Below, in pieces: positions 20,344 to 29,733 of a DNA stretch of 64,000 nucleotides (positions within the stretch are counted from its first letter, which is position 1; the number at the start of each line of letters is the position of its first letter). The notes beneath the pieces were generated by a model. The model did not search any database. It had not been told where the DNA came from and saw only the letters and a program-made list of their open reading frames with translations. Position numbers and translations under genes: made by a program. Origin of the DNA: Egicoccus halophilus (GTDB taxonomy: Bacteria > Actinomycetota > Nitriliruptoria > Nitriliruptorales > Nitriliruptoraceae); assembly GCF_004300825.1 (NCBI RefSeq), contig NZ_CP036250.1:1612001-1676000 (forward strand), written 5' to 3'.

Positions 20344-23300
20344 TCAGGAACGACGCGTCAGACCCCGGTAGCCGACGGTGAAGCCGGCCTGCTCCAGGGC
20401 CGCGACCCACGTGGGCTGCTCGTGGACGGCGACGCCGTCCACCCGGGTGACCTCGAGCTTGCGCAGCCGGCCGCCGCTGACCAGCCACCCCAGGGCGGCG
20501 AGCCATCGCTGCGGTGGCTGCGGATGGCCGAAGGTGGCCAGGCTGCGCCCGCCGCGCTCGATGAACAGCGCCGGTCGACCGTCCACGAGGAGCACGAACG
20601 CGCCGGCCGCCCGCGCGGGTCGCCCCGGGCTGTCGGGCCAGGGCAACGCGGCGCCGTAGGGCTGGGCCGGGTCGGTGGCGGCGAGAAGCACGACCCGGCC
20701 CTCGCCACGGTCGGCGGCGTCGACGTACAGCTCCTCCTCGGGCACCTCCCGATGTCCGCGAAGGCGGTCCATCGCCCCGGAAACGGCGAATTGCGCCGCT
20801 CCGAGGCCGGAGACGACGTAGCCGCGCCGGACCTGACCGGCCTCCTCCATCGCCTTGAGCACCGGATAGACCGCACTGAACCCGCCAACGATCGACTCGA
20901 CACGCAGCGCCTCCCGGGTGAGCACCCCGTGGCGCTCGAGCAGCTGCTCGGCGAGCGCATGGGTGCGCTCGGTCCGGGTCGGGGCGGGGGTGAGCAGGTC
21001 CCGGGTCAGCGACCAGCGCCCCTGGGCCGACGGCGGTCCCAGGCGGGTGAGCCGTCCCGGACGTGGGCGGCCACCCCGCCCGCCGGTACCACCGCGCCGC
21101 GGCGCCCCCAGGGCACGGACCGGCGCGTAGGTGTCGTTGGTGACCTCGCCGGCCCACACGAGGTCCCACAGGGCGGCCAACACGAGATCCTGGTCGGCGA
21201 CCCCCGAGGCGGCGAACAACTCGGGCCAGAACGACGCACCCCGCTGCGCGAGGTGCGCACGCAGGGCGTCGTGCACGTCGCCCTCGGGCGGTTCGCCGAC
21301 CGGTTCGGGTGCCAGCAGCGCCACCTGGTCACGGAAGCACAGCACCACCCGTCCGTCGCTGGCACCGAGCGGTTCGACCCCCAGCCACACCACCTCACCG
21401 GCGGCCACGAGCTGGTCGAGGTCACTGGCCCGGTAGCCATCGAGGCGGGCCGGCAGCACGTCGGCCTCGAGCACCGACGCCGGCACCGGCACCCCCTGCA
21501 GCTGCCCGACCGTCTCCACCAGCGCGTCGAGTCCGCGTCGCGAGCCGCCCGACGCCGCCCGCACCTGCTGCCACACGGGCAGGAACCGGCCCAGCGCCCC
21601 GGCGTCGACCGGCTCGACCTCGGCCCGCAGCGCCGCGAGCGAGCGTCGCTTGAGCCGGCGCAGCACCTCGCGGTCGACCCACTCACGCTGCACGCCCCCC
21701 GGTCGGAACTCGCCATGCAGGACCCGGTCCTGGCGCTCCAGCCAGCGCAGGGTCGCCTCGACCCGTTCGACCGGGAGCGTCAGCCGGGCCGCGCACTCAC
21801 CGATGGGGAACGGGCCGTGGGTGCGGGCGTAGCGGGCGACGAGGTCGCCGAGCGGGTCGTCGACGGGGTCGGTGAAGGCCGCGGGCAGGCCCGGCGGCAG
21901 GGCCACGCCGATCGCGTCGCGCAGCCGGCTCGCGTCCTCGGCGGCGGCGTAGCGCACCTCGCCGCCGAGGCGGACCTCGATGGCGCGGCGCTCGGTCAGC
22001 AGCTGCTCCAGCCAGCCGGTCGGGTCCTCGACGGCCCGCTCGGCGAGCTCGGCCGCGGTCAGCTCGCCCAGTCGGCGCAGCACGTCGTGCAGTTCGTCGG
22101 CGTCCCGGGCCCGACGGTCGAGGCCCGCCTCGACCTCGCCCACCCCGGCGGGGGCGTCCAGCGGCGCGAGATGCTGGAGCTCGCGCTCGAGGGCGGCAAG
22201 CACGTCGGCGTCGAGCAGCTCGCGCAACTCGTCGCCGCCGAGCAGTTCACGCAGCAGATCGGCGTCCAACGCCAGTGCCGCCGCGCGACGCTCGGCCAGC
22301 GGTGCGTCGTACTCGTACATGTACTGCCCGACCCAGCCGAACAGCAGCGACTGGGCGAACGGGGACGCCGAGGGGGTCTCGACGGTGACCAGGCGCACCT
22401 TGCGCGCCCGCAGGTCGCGCAGCAGGTCGCGCAGTCCGGGCAGGTCGAACACGTCCTGCAGACACTCGCGCGTGGCCTCGAGCAGGATCGGGAAGCTCGG
22501 GTAGCGCGAGGCGACCTGGAGCAGGTCGGCGGCGCGCTGGCGTTGCTGCCACAGGGCCGTGCGCTGGCCCGGGCGGCGCTTGGGCAGCAGCAGCGCCCGG
22601 CCGGCGGCCTCGCGGAACACGGTCGTGAACAGGGCCGTGCCGGCGAGCTGGTCCACGACCAGCGACTCGACCTCGTCGGGGTCGATCAGCAGCTCCTCGA
22701 GAGGAAGCTCCTCCTCCGCCTCCTGCAGTCGCACGACGATCCCGTCGTCGGCCCACAGCATCTCCGGATCGAGTCCGACCGCACGCAGGCGGCGTTCGAT
22801 CGCCATCGCCCACGGCGCGTGGACCTGCGCCCCGAACGGCGAGAGCAGGCACACCCGCCAGTCGCCGAGCTCGTCGCGGAAGCGCTCGACGACGATCGTC
22901 CGGTCGTCGGGCAGCGCGCCGGTGACCTGTGCCTGCTCCTCGAGGTAGGCCACGAGGTTGTCGGCCGCCCACGGGTCGAGGTCGGCCTGCTCGCGCAGCC
23001 GGGCCACCTCGGCGTCGCGGTCGTCGCCGGCGGCGGCGTGGACCTCGCGGTGGAAGGTGCCGATGGCCCGGCCGAGCTCGAGCGGCCGCCCGGGGCCGTC
23101 ACCGTGCCAGAACGGCAGCTTGCCGGGCTCACCGGGCGCGGGGGTGACCACGACCCGCTCGTGGGTGATGTCCTCGATGCGCCAGGTCGAGGCGCCGAGC
23201 ACGAACGTCTCGCCGGGCCGCGACTCGTGGACCATCTCCTCGTCGAGCTCGCCGACCCGCGTGCCGTCGGGCAGGAACACGCCGAACAGGCCCCGGTCGG

Positions 23301-25065
23301 GGATGGTCCCCGGGTTGGTGACCGCCAGGCGCTGCGCGCCGGCGCGGCCCCGCACCGTCCCCGCCACGCGGTCCCACACCAGCCGGGGTCGCAGCTCGCT
23401 GAACTCGTCGGACGGGTAGCGGCCCGCGAGCAGGTCGAGCACGGCGAACAGCACCTCGTCGGCCAACTCGGCGAACGGCGCCGCCCGGCGCACGACCTCG
23501 GCGAGGTCCTCGATCGTCCACTCCTCGAGCGCGACCATCGCCACGACCTGCTGGGCGAGCACGTCGAGCGGGTTGCGCGGGTAGCGGGTCGACTCGATCT
23601 CGCCCGCGTGCATGCGCTGCACGACGACGGCGGTCTCGACCAGGTCCCCGCGGTACTTGGGGAACAGCACCCCGCGCGAGGGCTCGCCGACCTGGTGGCC
23701 GGCACGGCCGATGCGCTGCAGGCCGCGGCTGACCGCACCGGGGGAGGCGACCTGCACGACCAGGTCGACCGCGCCCATGTCGATGCCGAGCTCCAGCGAG
23801 GAGGTCGCGACGAGTCCGCGCAGCCGCCCGGACTTGAGCTCGTCCTCGATGGCGAGGCGCCGCTCGCGTGACAGCGAGCCGTGGTGGGCCTTGACCAGCT
23901 CGGGCGGTGGGGCGTCGCGGTCCCGCCCGTAGTCGTCGAGTGCCGCCTCGAGCTCCGCTCCCTGCAGGCCCTGCGCCCGCAGACTCGCCTCGTGCTCACG
24001 CAGGGCGTGCAGCTCGTTGAGCTTGGCGGCCAGGCGTTCGGCGAGCCGGCGGGCGTTGACGAAGATCAGCGTCGATCGGTGCTCGAGCACGAAGTCGAGC
24101 AGCCGTGGGTGCACCGCCGGCCAGATCGAGCGTCGCGCCGGCCCGGCCGCGGCGGGACCGCCGGACAGCGGCAGCGCGTCCTCGCTCGGCAGCTCCGAGC
24201 CGAGGTCGCCCATGTCCTCGACCGGGACGACGACCTGCAACTCCAGTGGCTTGCGCACCCCGGCGTCGACGATCGTCACCGGCCGTGGGCGCCCCTGCTC
24301 CTGCCCGCCGAGGAACCGGGCGACCTCGTCGAGCGGTCGTTGCGTGGCCGACAGCGCCACCCGCTGCGGCGCGGGCCGCGGTGCCTGGTCGGGTTCGAGC
24401 CCGCCGTGGCGGACCTCGTGCTCGAGCCGTTCGAGGCTGAGCGCGAGGTGGCTGCCGCGCTTGGTGGGTGCGAGCGCGTGGATCTCGTCGATGATGACGG
24501 TCTCGACGGAACGCAGCGTCTCGCGTGCCCGCGACGTCAGCATCAGGTACAGCGACTCGGGCGTGGTGATCAACACGTCCGGCGGGGTGCGGCGCAGGCG
24601 TTCGCGCTCGCTCGCGGGTGTGTCCCCGGTCCGCACGCCGACCTCGGGCCGGTGCACCGCCGTCGCGGCGTCCCCGCCCCGGCCACCGTGCCCGAGCCGC
24701 TCGGCCGCGAGGCGGATGCCCTCGATCGGGGCCCGCAGGTTGCGGTCGACGTCGACGGCCAGGGCCCGCAGCGGGGAGACGTACACCACCCGCAGCCGTT
24801 GGTCCTTGGCCGGCACCGGCGCGGTCATGAGCCGGTCGATCGCCCACAGGAACGCGGTCAGCGTCTTGCCCGAGCCGGTCGGCGCGAGGATCAGGGTGTG
24901 CTCGCCCGCCGCGATCGCCGGCCAGCCCTGGACCTGCGCGCCGGTCGGCGCCGCGAAGGTGGTCGCGAACCACGTGCGCACCGGCGGGCTGAAGCGGGAC
25001 AGGACCGCGTCGGCGTCGTCGACCGGGTCGTCGCGCGGGCGGTCTGCGGGCTTCGGGTCGCTCAT
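20344..25065 (-). CDS. lhr: Lhr-type superfamily 2 DNA helicase
   Basis: 1573-residue ATP-dependent 3'-5' helicase involved in DNA repair; length matches long Lhr proteins (E. coli 1538). The helicase core (about 25-420) shows Walker A LAPTGSGKT, TTPESLY, DEIH box (VIIDEIHAL), motif III LSATQRP, and motifs V/VI in VATSSLELGIDMGAVDLVVQ and LQRIGRAGHQ. The Lhr winged helix and beta-barrel follow (about 420-860). The large C-terminal Lhr-CTD continues with FAVSGAMDRLRG, RLRKLEVTRVDG and a short basic tail. The ATG at 25065 has a TAGCGT -10 seven bases upstream, so it is leaderless. The IS110 element lies immediately upstream and may have replaced the upstream promoter region. Confidence 0.96.
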   Translation of the reverse strand: MSDPKPADRPRDDPVDDADAVLSRFSPPVRTWFATTFAAPTGAQVQGWPAIAAGEHTLILAPTGSGKTLTAFLWAIDRLMTAPVPAKDQRLRVVYVSPLRALAVDVDRNLRAPIEGIRLAAERLGHGGRGGDAATAVHRPEVGVRTGDTPASERERLRRTPPDVLITTPESLYLMLTSRARETLRSVETVIIDEIHALAPTKRGSHLALSLERLEHEVRHGGLEPDQAPRPAPQRVALSATQRPLDEVARFLGGQEQGRPRPVTIVDAGVRKPLELQVVVPVEDMGDLGSELPSEDALPLSGGPAAAGPARRSIWPAVHPRLLDFVLEHRSTLIFVNARRLAERLAAKLNELHALREHEASLRAQGLQGAELEAALDDYGRDRDAPPPELVKAHHGSLSRERRLAIEDELKSGRLRGLVATSSLELGIDMGAVDLVVQVASPGAVSRGLQRIGRAGHQVGEPSRGVLFPKYRGDLVETAVVVQRMHAGEIESTRYPRNPLDVLAQQVVAMVALEEWTIEDLAEVVRRAAPFAELADEVLFAVLDLLAGRYPSDEFSELRPRLVWDRVAGTVRGRAGAQRLAVTNPGTIPDRGLFGVFLPDGTRVGELDEEMVHESRPGETFVLGASTWRIEDITHERVVVTPAPGEPGKLPFWHGDGPGRPLELGRAIGTFHREVHAAAGDDRDAEVARLREQADLDPWAADNLVAYLEEQAQVTGALPDDRTIVVERFRDELGDWRVCLLSPFGAQVHAPWAMAIERRLRAVGLDPEMLWADDGIVVRLQEAEEELPLEELLIDPDEVESLVVDQLAGTALFTTVFREAAGRALLLPKRRPGQRTALWQQRQRAADLLQVASRYPSFPILLEATRECLQDVFDLPGLRDLLRDLRARKVRLVTVETPSASPFAQSLLFGWVGQYMYEYDAPLAERRAAALALDADLLRELLGGDELRELLDADVLAALERELQHLAPLDAPAGVGEVEAGLDRRARDADELHDVLRRLGELTAAELAERAVEDPTGWLEQLLTERRAIEVRLGGEVRYAAAEDASRLRDAIGVALPPGLPAAFTDPVDDPLGDLVARYARTHGPFPIGECAARLTLPVERVEATLRWLERQDRVLHGEFRPGGVQREWVDREVLRRLKRRSLAALRAEVEPVDAGALGRFLPVWQQVRAASGGSRRGLDALVETVGQLQGVPVPASVLEADVLPARLDGYRASDLDQLVAAGEVVWLGVEPLGASDGRVVLCFRDQVALLAPEPVGEPPEGDVHDALRAHLAQRGASFWPELFAASGVADQDLVLAALWDLVWAGEVTNDTYAPVRALGAPRRGGTGGRGGRPRPGRLTRLGPPSAQGRWSLTRDLLTPAPTRTERTHALAEQLLERHGVLTREALRVESIVGGFSAVYPVLKAMEEAGQVRRGYVVSGLGAAQFAVSGAMDRLRGHREVPEEELYVDAADRGEGRVVLLAATDPAQPYGAALPWPDSPGRPARAAGAFVLLVDGRPALFIERGGRSLATFGHPQPPQRWLAALGWLVSGGRLRKLEVTRVDGVAVHEQPTWVAALEQAGFTVGYRGLTRRS

Positions 25066-25072
25066 CGCGGCG

Positions 25073-25078
25073 ACGCTA
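25073..25078 (-). promoter_or_regulatory. -10 element (TAGCGT) of leaderless lhr
   Basis: TAGCGT on the minus strand with a seven-base spacer to the lhr ATG at 25065. The sequence beyond it belongs to, or abuts, the IS110 left end, so any -35 or activator site may have been replaced by the insertion. Confidence 0.55.
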
Positions 25079-25097
25079 ATGGGTGTCGACCGTCCGG

Positions 25098-25289
25098 TGT
25101 TACTGCAGGATGGTCGAGAGCCGCCGGTCGGTCAGCACTGTATGACGCAGGACCTCGAGTTCTACGGCTAGATCGTGCGCCGGCTGGTCGGTGAGGTCGA
25201 CCTTGATGGCTGGTGGGATGACGTGCTTCGAGCACTGAACCATTAGGGCGCTGCTGGTCGCCTCGGCTCACACGACGATCGGGAGGACG
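25098..25289 (+). ncRNA. candidate IS110 bridge RNA region (left end)
   Basis: Noncoding left end of the IS110 element, less GC-rich than its surroundings. Short hairpins are visible, for example GTGCT-TCG-AGCAC at 25223-25235. By analogy with characterised IS110-group elements this region should be transcribed as the guide that pairs with donor and target DNA. No loop sequences could be matched to the flanks by eye, so this is a positional inference only. Confidence 0.35.
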
Positions 25290-26507
25290 ATGGATGCGTT
25301 GTTCGTAGGACACGATTGGGCAGAGGATCATCACGACGTTCACCTGCAGGACCGCGAGGGTCGGCAGCTCGCGCAGGTGCGACTAGCTGACGGGGTCGAA
25401 GGGATCGCCAGGTTCCATGCCCTGATCGCCGAGCACGCCCAGGACCCGGCCAGCGTGGTGATCGCGACAGAGACCGACCGGGGCCTGTTCGTCGCCGCGC
25501 TGGTGGCTGCCGGCTACCGGGTGTTCGCGGTGAACCCGGTCTCGACCGCCGCCTACCGGACACGGCACTCGACCTCGGGTGCGAAGTCCGACCCCGGGGA
25601 CGCCAAGGTGCTAGCCGACCTGGCCCGCACCGATGTGCGCAACCACCGGCCCGTGGCCGGCGACAGCGAGCTCGCCGTCGCGGTCAAGGTGCTCGCACGG
25701 GCCCATCAGGGGCTGGTGTGGACCCGTCAGCGGCAGGCCAACCAGCTGCGCTCGACGTTGCGGGAGTTCTACCCCGCTGCACTCGAAGCGTTCGACGATC
25801 TGGCGTCGGGTGACGCGCTGGCGCTCTTGGCGGTTGCGTCGACGCCTGAGCAGGGCCGGCGGCTGTCACGATCCAAGATCGCCGCGGCACTCCGGCGTGG
25901 GGGCCGGCAACGCAACATCGACCGGCGCACCATCGAGATCCAGACCGCCCTGCGCGCCGAGCATCTCCACGCCCCCGCCATCGTCGCCGACACGATGGGC
26001 GAGGTGGTGTCCTCGCTGGTCGCGGTCATCGCCACGATCCAGACCCAGATCAGCCAGCTCGAACAGCAGTTGAACGAACGTTTTGAGGCGCACCCGGACG
26101 CCAAGATCATCCGTTCCCTGCCAGGACTGGGGATGATCCTCGGCGCCCGGGTGCTCGCAGAGTTCGGCGATGACCCGAACCGCTACGACACCGCGAAGTC
26201 TCGCAAGAACTACGCCGGCACGTCACCGATCACCAAAGCCTCCGGCAAACACCACGTCGTGCTCGCCCGCTACGCCCGCAACAAACGCCTGGCTGACGCC
26301 TGCTACCAGTGGGCCTTCTCCGCCATCACCGCCAGCCCCGGCGCACGCGCCTTCTACGACCAACGCCGCGCCGCGGGCGACACCCACCACCGCGCCCTGC
26401 GCGCCCTCGGCAACCGGCTCGTGGGCATCCTCCACGGCTGCCTACGCCACCACACCCTCTACGACGAACACATCGCCTGGGCACACCGGCTCACCCTGGC
26501 TGCTTGA
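25290..26507 (+). CDS. IS110-family transposase (DEDD recombinase)
   Basis: 405-residue RNA-guided recombinase. The N-terminal RuvC-like DEDD domain (about 1-165) begins FVGHDWAEDHHDVHL with the first Asp, has VVIATETDRGLFVAALVAAGY with the Glu, and ends near SGAKSDPGDAKVLADLAR with the paired Asp residues. A coiled coil (about 245-275; TIQTQISQLEQQLNERF) links to the C-terminal Transposase_20 domain, with SLPGLGMILGARVLAEFGD and the SRKNYAGTSPITKASGK segment that contains the catalytic serine region. All conserved blocks are in frame, so it looks functional. The ATG at 25290 follows GGGAGGA. Confidence 0.95.
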   Translation: MDALFVGHDWAEDHHDVHLQDREGRQLAQVRLADGVEGIARFHALIAEHAQDPASVVIATETDRGLFVAALVAAGYRVFAVNPVSTAAYRTRHSTSGAKSDPGDAKVLADLARTDVRNHRPVAGDSELAVAVKVLARAHQGLVWTRQRQANQLRSTLREFYPAALEAFDDLASGDALALLAVASTPEQGRRLSRSKIAAALRRGGRQRNIDRRTIEIQTALRAEHLHAPAIVADTMGEVVSSLVAVIATIQTQISQLEQQLNERFEAHPDAKIIRSLPGLGMILGARVLAEFGDDPNRYDTAKSRKNYAGTSPITKASGKHHVVLARYARNKRLADACYQWAFSAITASPGARAFYDQRRAAGDTHHRALRALGNRLVGILHGCLRHHTLYDEHIAWAHRLTLAA

Positions 26508-26643
26508 CACCTACGACCGTGGGATATCTAGCCGGCGGTCGGGACACCGCCGGTCCGGGTCTCCTCCGTCCGCCGTCCTCCCGTCCACCGCCGCGACGGC
26601 GTCGAATTCCCTCGCCTGCTCGCTGCCATCGTCGGACCCGATC

Positions 26644-28011
26644 GTGACCACCACCGTCGTCCTGTTCACCCGCGACCTGCGGGTGACCGACCACCCGGCG
26701 CTCGCCGCCGCCGCGGCCGAGGCCGACCGCGTCGTGCCGCTGTTCGTGCTCGACACCGGCATCCTGGCCTCGCGCTACGCCGCGCCCAACCGGATCGGCT
26801 ACCTCGTCGAGGCGCTCACCGACCTGCGGGCCCGGCTGCGCGAGCGCGGTGGCGACCTCGTCGTCCGGCGCGGCGACACCCTCGCCGAGGTCGTCGAGGT
26901 CTGTCGCGTCACCGGCGCCGACCGCGTCCGCCTGTCGGCCGACCACAGCGCCCACGCCCGACGCCGGGTCGCGGGCCTGCAGGCACGTGGTGCCGAGCAC
27001 GGGTTCAGCGTCTCCCAGCATCCGGGCGTCACGGTGGTGGCGCCCGAGGCGGTCCGCCCCACCGGCGGCGACCACTTCCGCGTGTTCACGCCGTACTGGC
27101 GCCGATGGGAGGCACAGCGCCGCCGGCCACTGCTCGCACCGCCCGACGAGGTGGTGCTGCCGGACGCGGTCGTGCCCGGTGACCTCCCGGCCTGGCACGC
27201 GCTGGTCGAGGGCGAGCGCTCGCCCGAGGTCCTGACCGGCGGCGAGACCGCGGCCCGCGAGCGCCTCGACGCCTGGTTCGAGGCGAACGAGGTGGCCGGC
27301 TACGCCTACACCCGGGACCGGCTGGCGGCGCACACGTCCCGGCTCTCCGCGGACCTGCACTTCGGCTGCCTGTCGCCGGCGGAGATCGACGCGCGGGTCG
27401 ACCGTCGCCGCACCGGCCACGAGTCGTTCGTCCGCCAGCTGTGCTGGCGCGAGTTCAACACCCAGCTGCTGGCCGCCAACCCGGACCTGCCGTACGCCGA
27501 GCTGCGCGGCCGCGGTGACCGTTGGCGCGTCGACGAGGAGGCGTTCGCCGCCTGGCAGGCCGGGGAGACCGGCTATCCGGTGGTCGACGCCGGCATGCGG
27601 CAACTGCGCCGCGAGGGGTGGATGCACAACCGGGTGCGGCTGCTGACCGCGTCGTTCCTGACCAAGCACCTCTACGTCGACTGGCGGCTCGGTGCCTGGC
27701 ACTTCATGGACTGGCTGGTCGACGGCGACCTCGCCAACAACTTCGCGCAGTGGCAGTGGGTGGCCGGGACGGGCACCGACTCGCGCCCCAACCGCATGTT
27801 CAACCCGGTCACGCAGGGGCAGCGCTTCGATCCTGACGGGGGCTACGTGCGGGCTCACGTGCCCGAGCTGGCCGACCTGCCCGGCGGCGCGGTGCACGAA
27901 CCGTGGGCCGCGCGGGACACGCTGTTCGCCGGTGTGGACGACGGCTACCCCGCCCCACTGGTCGACCACGCCGAGGCCCGCGAGCGGTTCCTGAGCGCGC
28001 GCGGACGGTGA
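26644..28011 (+). CDS. phr: deoxyribodipyrimidine photolyase (class I, cryptochrome/photolyase family)
   Basis: 455-residue flavoprotein that repairs UV-induced pyrimidine dimers with blue light. The N-terminal alpha/beta antenna domain starts VVLFTRDLRVTDHPAL. The C-terminal helical FAD-binding domain is clear: YAYTRDRLAAHTSRLSADLHFGCLSP, FVRQLCWREFNTQLLAANPDL, WQAGETGYPVVDAGMRQL, EGWMHNRVRLLTASFLTKHLYVDWR, and NNFAQWQWVAGTGTDSRPNRMFNP. The GTG at 26644 begins the conserved region. The IS110 right end lies about 100 bases upstream, so the promoter may have been altered. Confidence 0.96.
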   Translation: MTTTVVLFTRDLRVTDHPALAAAAAEADRVVPLFVLDTGILASRYAAPNRIGYLVEALTDLRARLRERGGDLVVRRGDTLAEVVEVCRVTGADRVRLSADHSAHARRRVAGLQARGAEHGFSVSQHPGVTVVAPEAVRPTGGDHFRVFTPYWRRWEAQRRRPLLAPPDEVVLPDAVVPGDLPAWHALVEGERSPEVLTGGETAARERLDAWFEANEVAGYAYTRDRLAAHTSRLSADLHFGCLSPAEIDARVDRRRTGHESFVRQLCWREFNTQLLAANPDLPYAELRGRGDRWRVDEEAFAAWQAGETGYPVVDAGMRQLRREGWMHNRVRLLTASFLTKHLYVDWRLGAWHFMDWLVDGDLANNFAQWQWVAGTGTDSRPNRMFNPVTQGQRFDPDGGYVRAHVPELADLPGGAVHEPWAARDTLFAGVDDGYPAPLVDHAEARERFLSARGR

Positions 28012-28047
28012 CCCCGCCCGCGTGCGGACAGGTGGCATCCGGTGACC

Positions 28048-28053
28048 TAGCGT
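28048..28053 (+). promoter_or_regulatory. -10-like element (TAGCGT) of PIG-L gene
   Basis: TAGCGT 37 bases upstream of the ATG at 28091, giving a short leader that carries the GGAGGAGGGA ribosome binding site. Confidence 0.4.
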
Positions 28054-28090
28054 GCCCCGCAGACAGACGTCGAGACGGAGGAGGGACCCC

Positions 28091-28804
28091 ATGGGCGAGC
28101 TCGAGACCCTGCCGGAGGACTGGGACCGGGCGCTGGCCATCGTGGCCCATCCCGACGACATGGAGTGGGGCGCCGCCAGCGCCGTGGCCCGCTGGACCGC
28201 GCAGGGCAAGGACGTGCGCTACCTGCTGGTCACGCGAGGCGAGGCCGGCATCGCGACCATCCCACCCGACGAGGCCGCGCCGCTGCGCGAACGCGAGCAG
28301 CGCGCCAGCTGCGACGAGATCGGGGTCGAGGTGCTCGAGTTCCTCGACCACCCCGACGGGCTCGTGGTCGCCGACCTCGTCCTGCGCCGGGACCTCGCCG
28401 CGGCGATCCGTCGCCACCGCCCCGACGTGCTGATCGGCATCAGCTACCGCGACTCGTGGGGCGGGACCAGCTGGAACCACGTCGATCACCGGGCGGTCGG
28501 CGTGGCGATGCTCGACGCCGCGCGCGACGCCGCCAACCCCTGGGTGTTCCCGGAGGAGGGCGAGCCGTGCGACCCGGTCGAGTTCGTCGCGTTCTCGGGT
28601 TCGACCGCACCGACCCACGTGGTCGACGTCAGCGACCACCTCGAGGCCGGCATCGCGTCCCTGCGCCACCACGAGGTGTACCTGCGCGAGCTCGGCGACG
28701 AGGGAGGGCAGGACACGATCCTGCAGTTGCGCTCCTGGGCACGGCAGGCCGGGAAGCAGGCCGGCGTGGACGCGGCCGTGGTCTTCGAGCTGCGCACGCC
28801 CTGA
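28091..28804 (+). CDS. PIG-L family (LmbE-like) zinc deacetylase
   Basis: 237-residue metal-dependent N-deacetylase. The zinc and catalytic motif AHPDDMEWG (about residues 17-25) has the His-Pro-Asp-Asp signature, and NHVDHRAVG (about 135) supplies the second metal His plus the catalytic His. Family members deacetylate N-acetylglucosamine conjugates such as mycothiol precursors (MshB, Mca) or small-molecule amides. The length (about 240) is shorter than MshB or Mca (about 290-300), so the substrate is uncertain. The ATG at 28091 follows GGAGGAGGGA. Confidence 0.92.
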   Translation: MGELETLPEDWDRALAIVAHPDDMEWGAASAVARWTAQGKDVRYLLVTRGEAGIATIPPDEAAPLREREQRASCDEIGVEVLEFLDHPDGLVVADLVLRRDLAAAIRRHRPDVLIGISYRDSWGGTSWNHVDHRAVGVAMLDAARDAANPWVFPEEGEPCDPVEFVAFSGSTAPTHVVDVSDHLEAGIASLRHHEVYLRELGDEGGQDTILQLRSWARQAGKQAGVDAAVVFELRTP

Positions 28805-28908
28805 GGGCGGTCCGGCGGGACACCGTGCGGCTGCGGGCACCGGCCCCGTGCTCGCTAGCCTGACGCGCCGTCGCGTCGCTGCGACGTCCGCCGTGCCTGG
28901 AGGCCATC

Positions 28909-29673
28909 GTGCAGCTCACCGACCGTTCCGTCGCCCTCGTCACCGGAGGTGCCTCCGGCCTCGGCAACGCCACCGCCCGGGCCCTGCACGCCAAGGGTGC
29001 GCACGTGCTGCTGCTCGACCTGCCCAGTGCCGACGGGGACGCCGCCGCCGAGCAGGTGGGGGAGCGGGCACGGTTCGTCCCCACCGACGTGACCGACCCC
29101 GACGCGGTGTCCGAGGCGATCGCCCAGGCCAGCGAGGTCGGGGAGTTGCGGGTGGCGGTCAACTGCGCCGGTGTGGGCTGGGCGTCGCGCGTGCTGGGCA
29201 AGCAGGGCCCCCACGACCTCGAGCTGTTCCGCAAGGTCGTCGAGGTCAACCTGATCGGCACGTTCAACGTCCTGCGCCTGGCCGCCCAGGCGATGGCGTA
29301 CAACGAGCCCGACGACGGCGACCGCGGCGTGATCGTCAACACCGCCTCCATCGCCGCCTTCGACGGCCAGATCGGTCAGGCCGCCTACAGCGCCTCCAAG
29401 GGCGGGGTCGCCGGGCTGACCCTGCCGGTCGCGCGGGACCTGGCCCGCCACCAGATCCGGGTCTGCACCATCGCGCCGGGCACCTTCGACACGCCGATGC
29501 TGGCCGGCCTGCCCGCGGAGGCGCGCACCGCGCTGGCCGAGGACATCCCGCACCCGCACCGCCTCGGACGCCCCGACGAGTTCGGCCTGCTGGCCAGCCA
29601 GATCGTCGAGAACTCCTATCTCAACGGCGAGGTGATCCGGCTCGACGGGTCACTGCGCATGGCGCCGCGTTGA
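28909..29673 (+). CDS. SDR oxidoreductase, HSD10-like 3-hydroxyacyl-CoA dehydrogenase
   Basis: 254-residue [19 protein letters not shown] (about 11-26) is the cofactor loop, DLPS near 37 ends the strand that selects NAD, NCAG is at about 84, and the catalytic Tyr160/Lys164 are in YSASKGG. The overall sequence, in particular [38 protein letters not shown] read across 125-170 and [12 protein letters not shown], is typical of type 2 3-hydroxyacyl-CoA dehydrogenase (HSD17B10), which acts in branched-chain and fatty acid oxidation. The GTG at 28909 follows GGAGG. A TAGCCT -10-like hexamer lies at 28856-28861. Confidence 0.92.
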   Translation: MQLTDRSVALVTGGASGLGNATARALHAKGAHVLLLDLPSADGDAAAEQVGERARFVPTDVTDPDAVSEAIAQASEVGELRVAVNCAGVGWASRVLGKQGPHDLELFRKVVEVNLIGTFNVLRLAAQAMAYNEPDDGDRGVIVNTASIAAFDGQIGQAAYSASKGGVAGLTLPVARDLARHQIRVCTIAPGTFDTPMLAGLPAEARTALAEDIPHPHRLGRPDEFGLLASQIVENSYLNGEVIRLDGSLRMAPR

Positions 29674-29690
29674 GGACGGACGGCGAGCAG

Positions 29691-29696
29691 TACGCT
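29691..29696 (+). promoter_or_regulatory. -10-like element (TACGCT) of WS/DGAT gene
   Basis: TACGCT between the HSD10-like gene and the acyltransferase, 37 bases before the GTG at 29734. The short leader contains the AAAGGA ribosome binding site. Confidence 0.4.
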
Positions 29697-29733
29697 CGCC
29701 CGGGACGCACGACAGGCGGTCGAAAGGACGCGC

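Larger units (their letters stand above)
25082..26548 (+). mobile_element. IS110-family insertion sequence (approximate limits)
   Basis: A single IS110 transposase gene (25290-26507) with about 200 bases of noncoding DNA on its left and a short right end. This is the layout of IS110-group elements, whose left noncoding end encodes the bridge RNA. An imperfect inverted match marks the possible limits: GGTGTCGACCGTCCGG at 25082-25097 against the complement of 26532-26548 (GGTGTCCCGACCGCCGG). IS110 elements make no target duplication and usually lack true inverted repeats, so the ends are only an estimate. The element sits between lhr and the photolyase gene. Confidence 0.75.

Noticed and set aside
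20011-23871. 1286-codon plus-strand frame opposite lhr
   Set aside because: Antisense shadow of lhr; no domain, no start signal, repetitive Arg/Gln/His composition.
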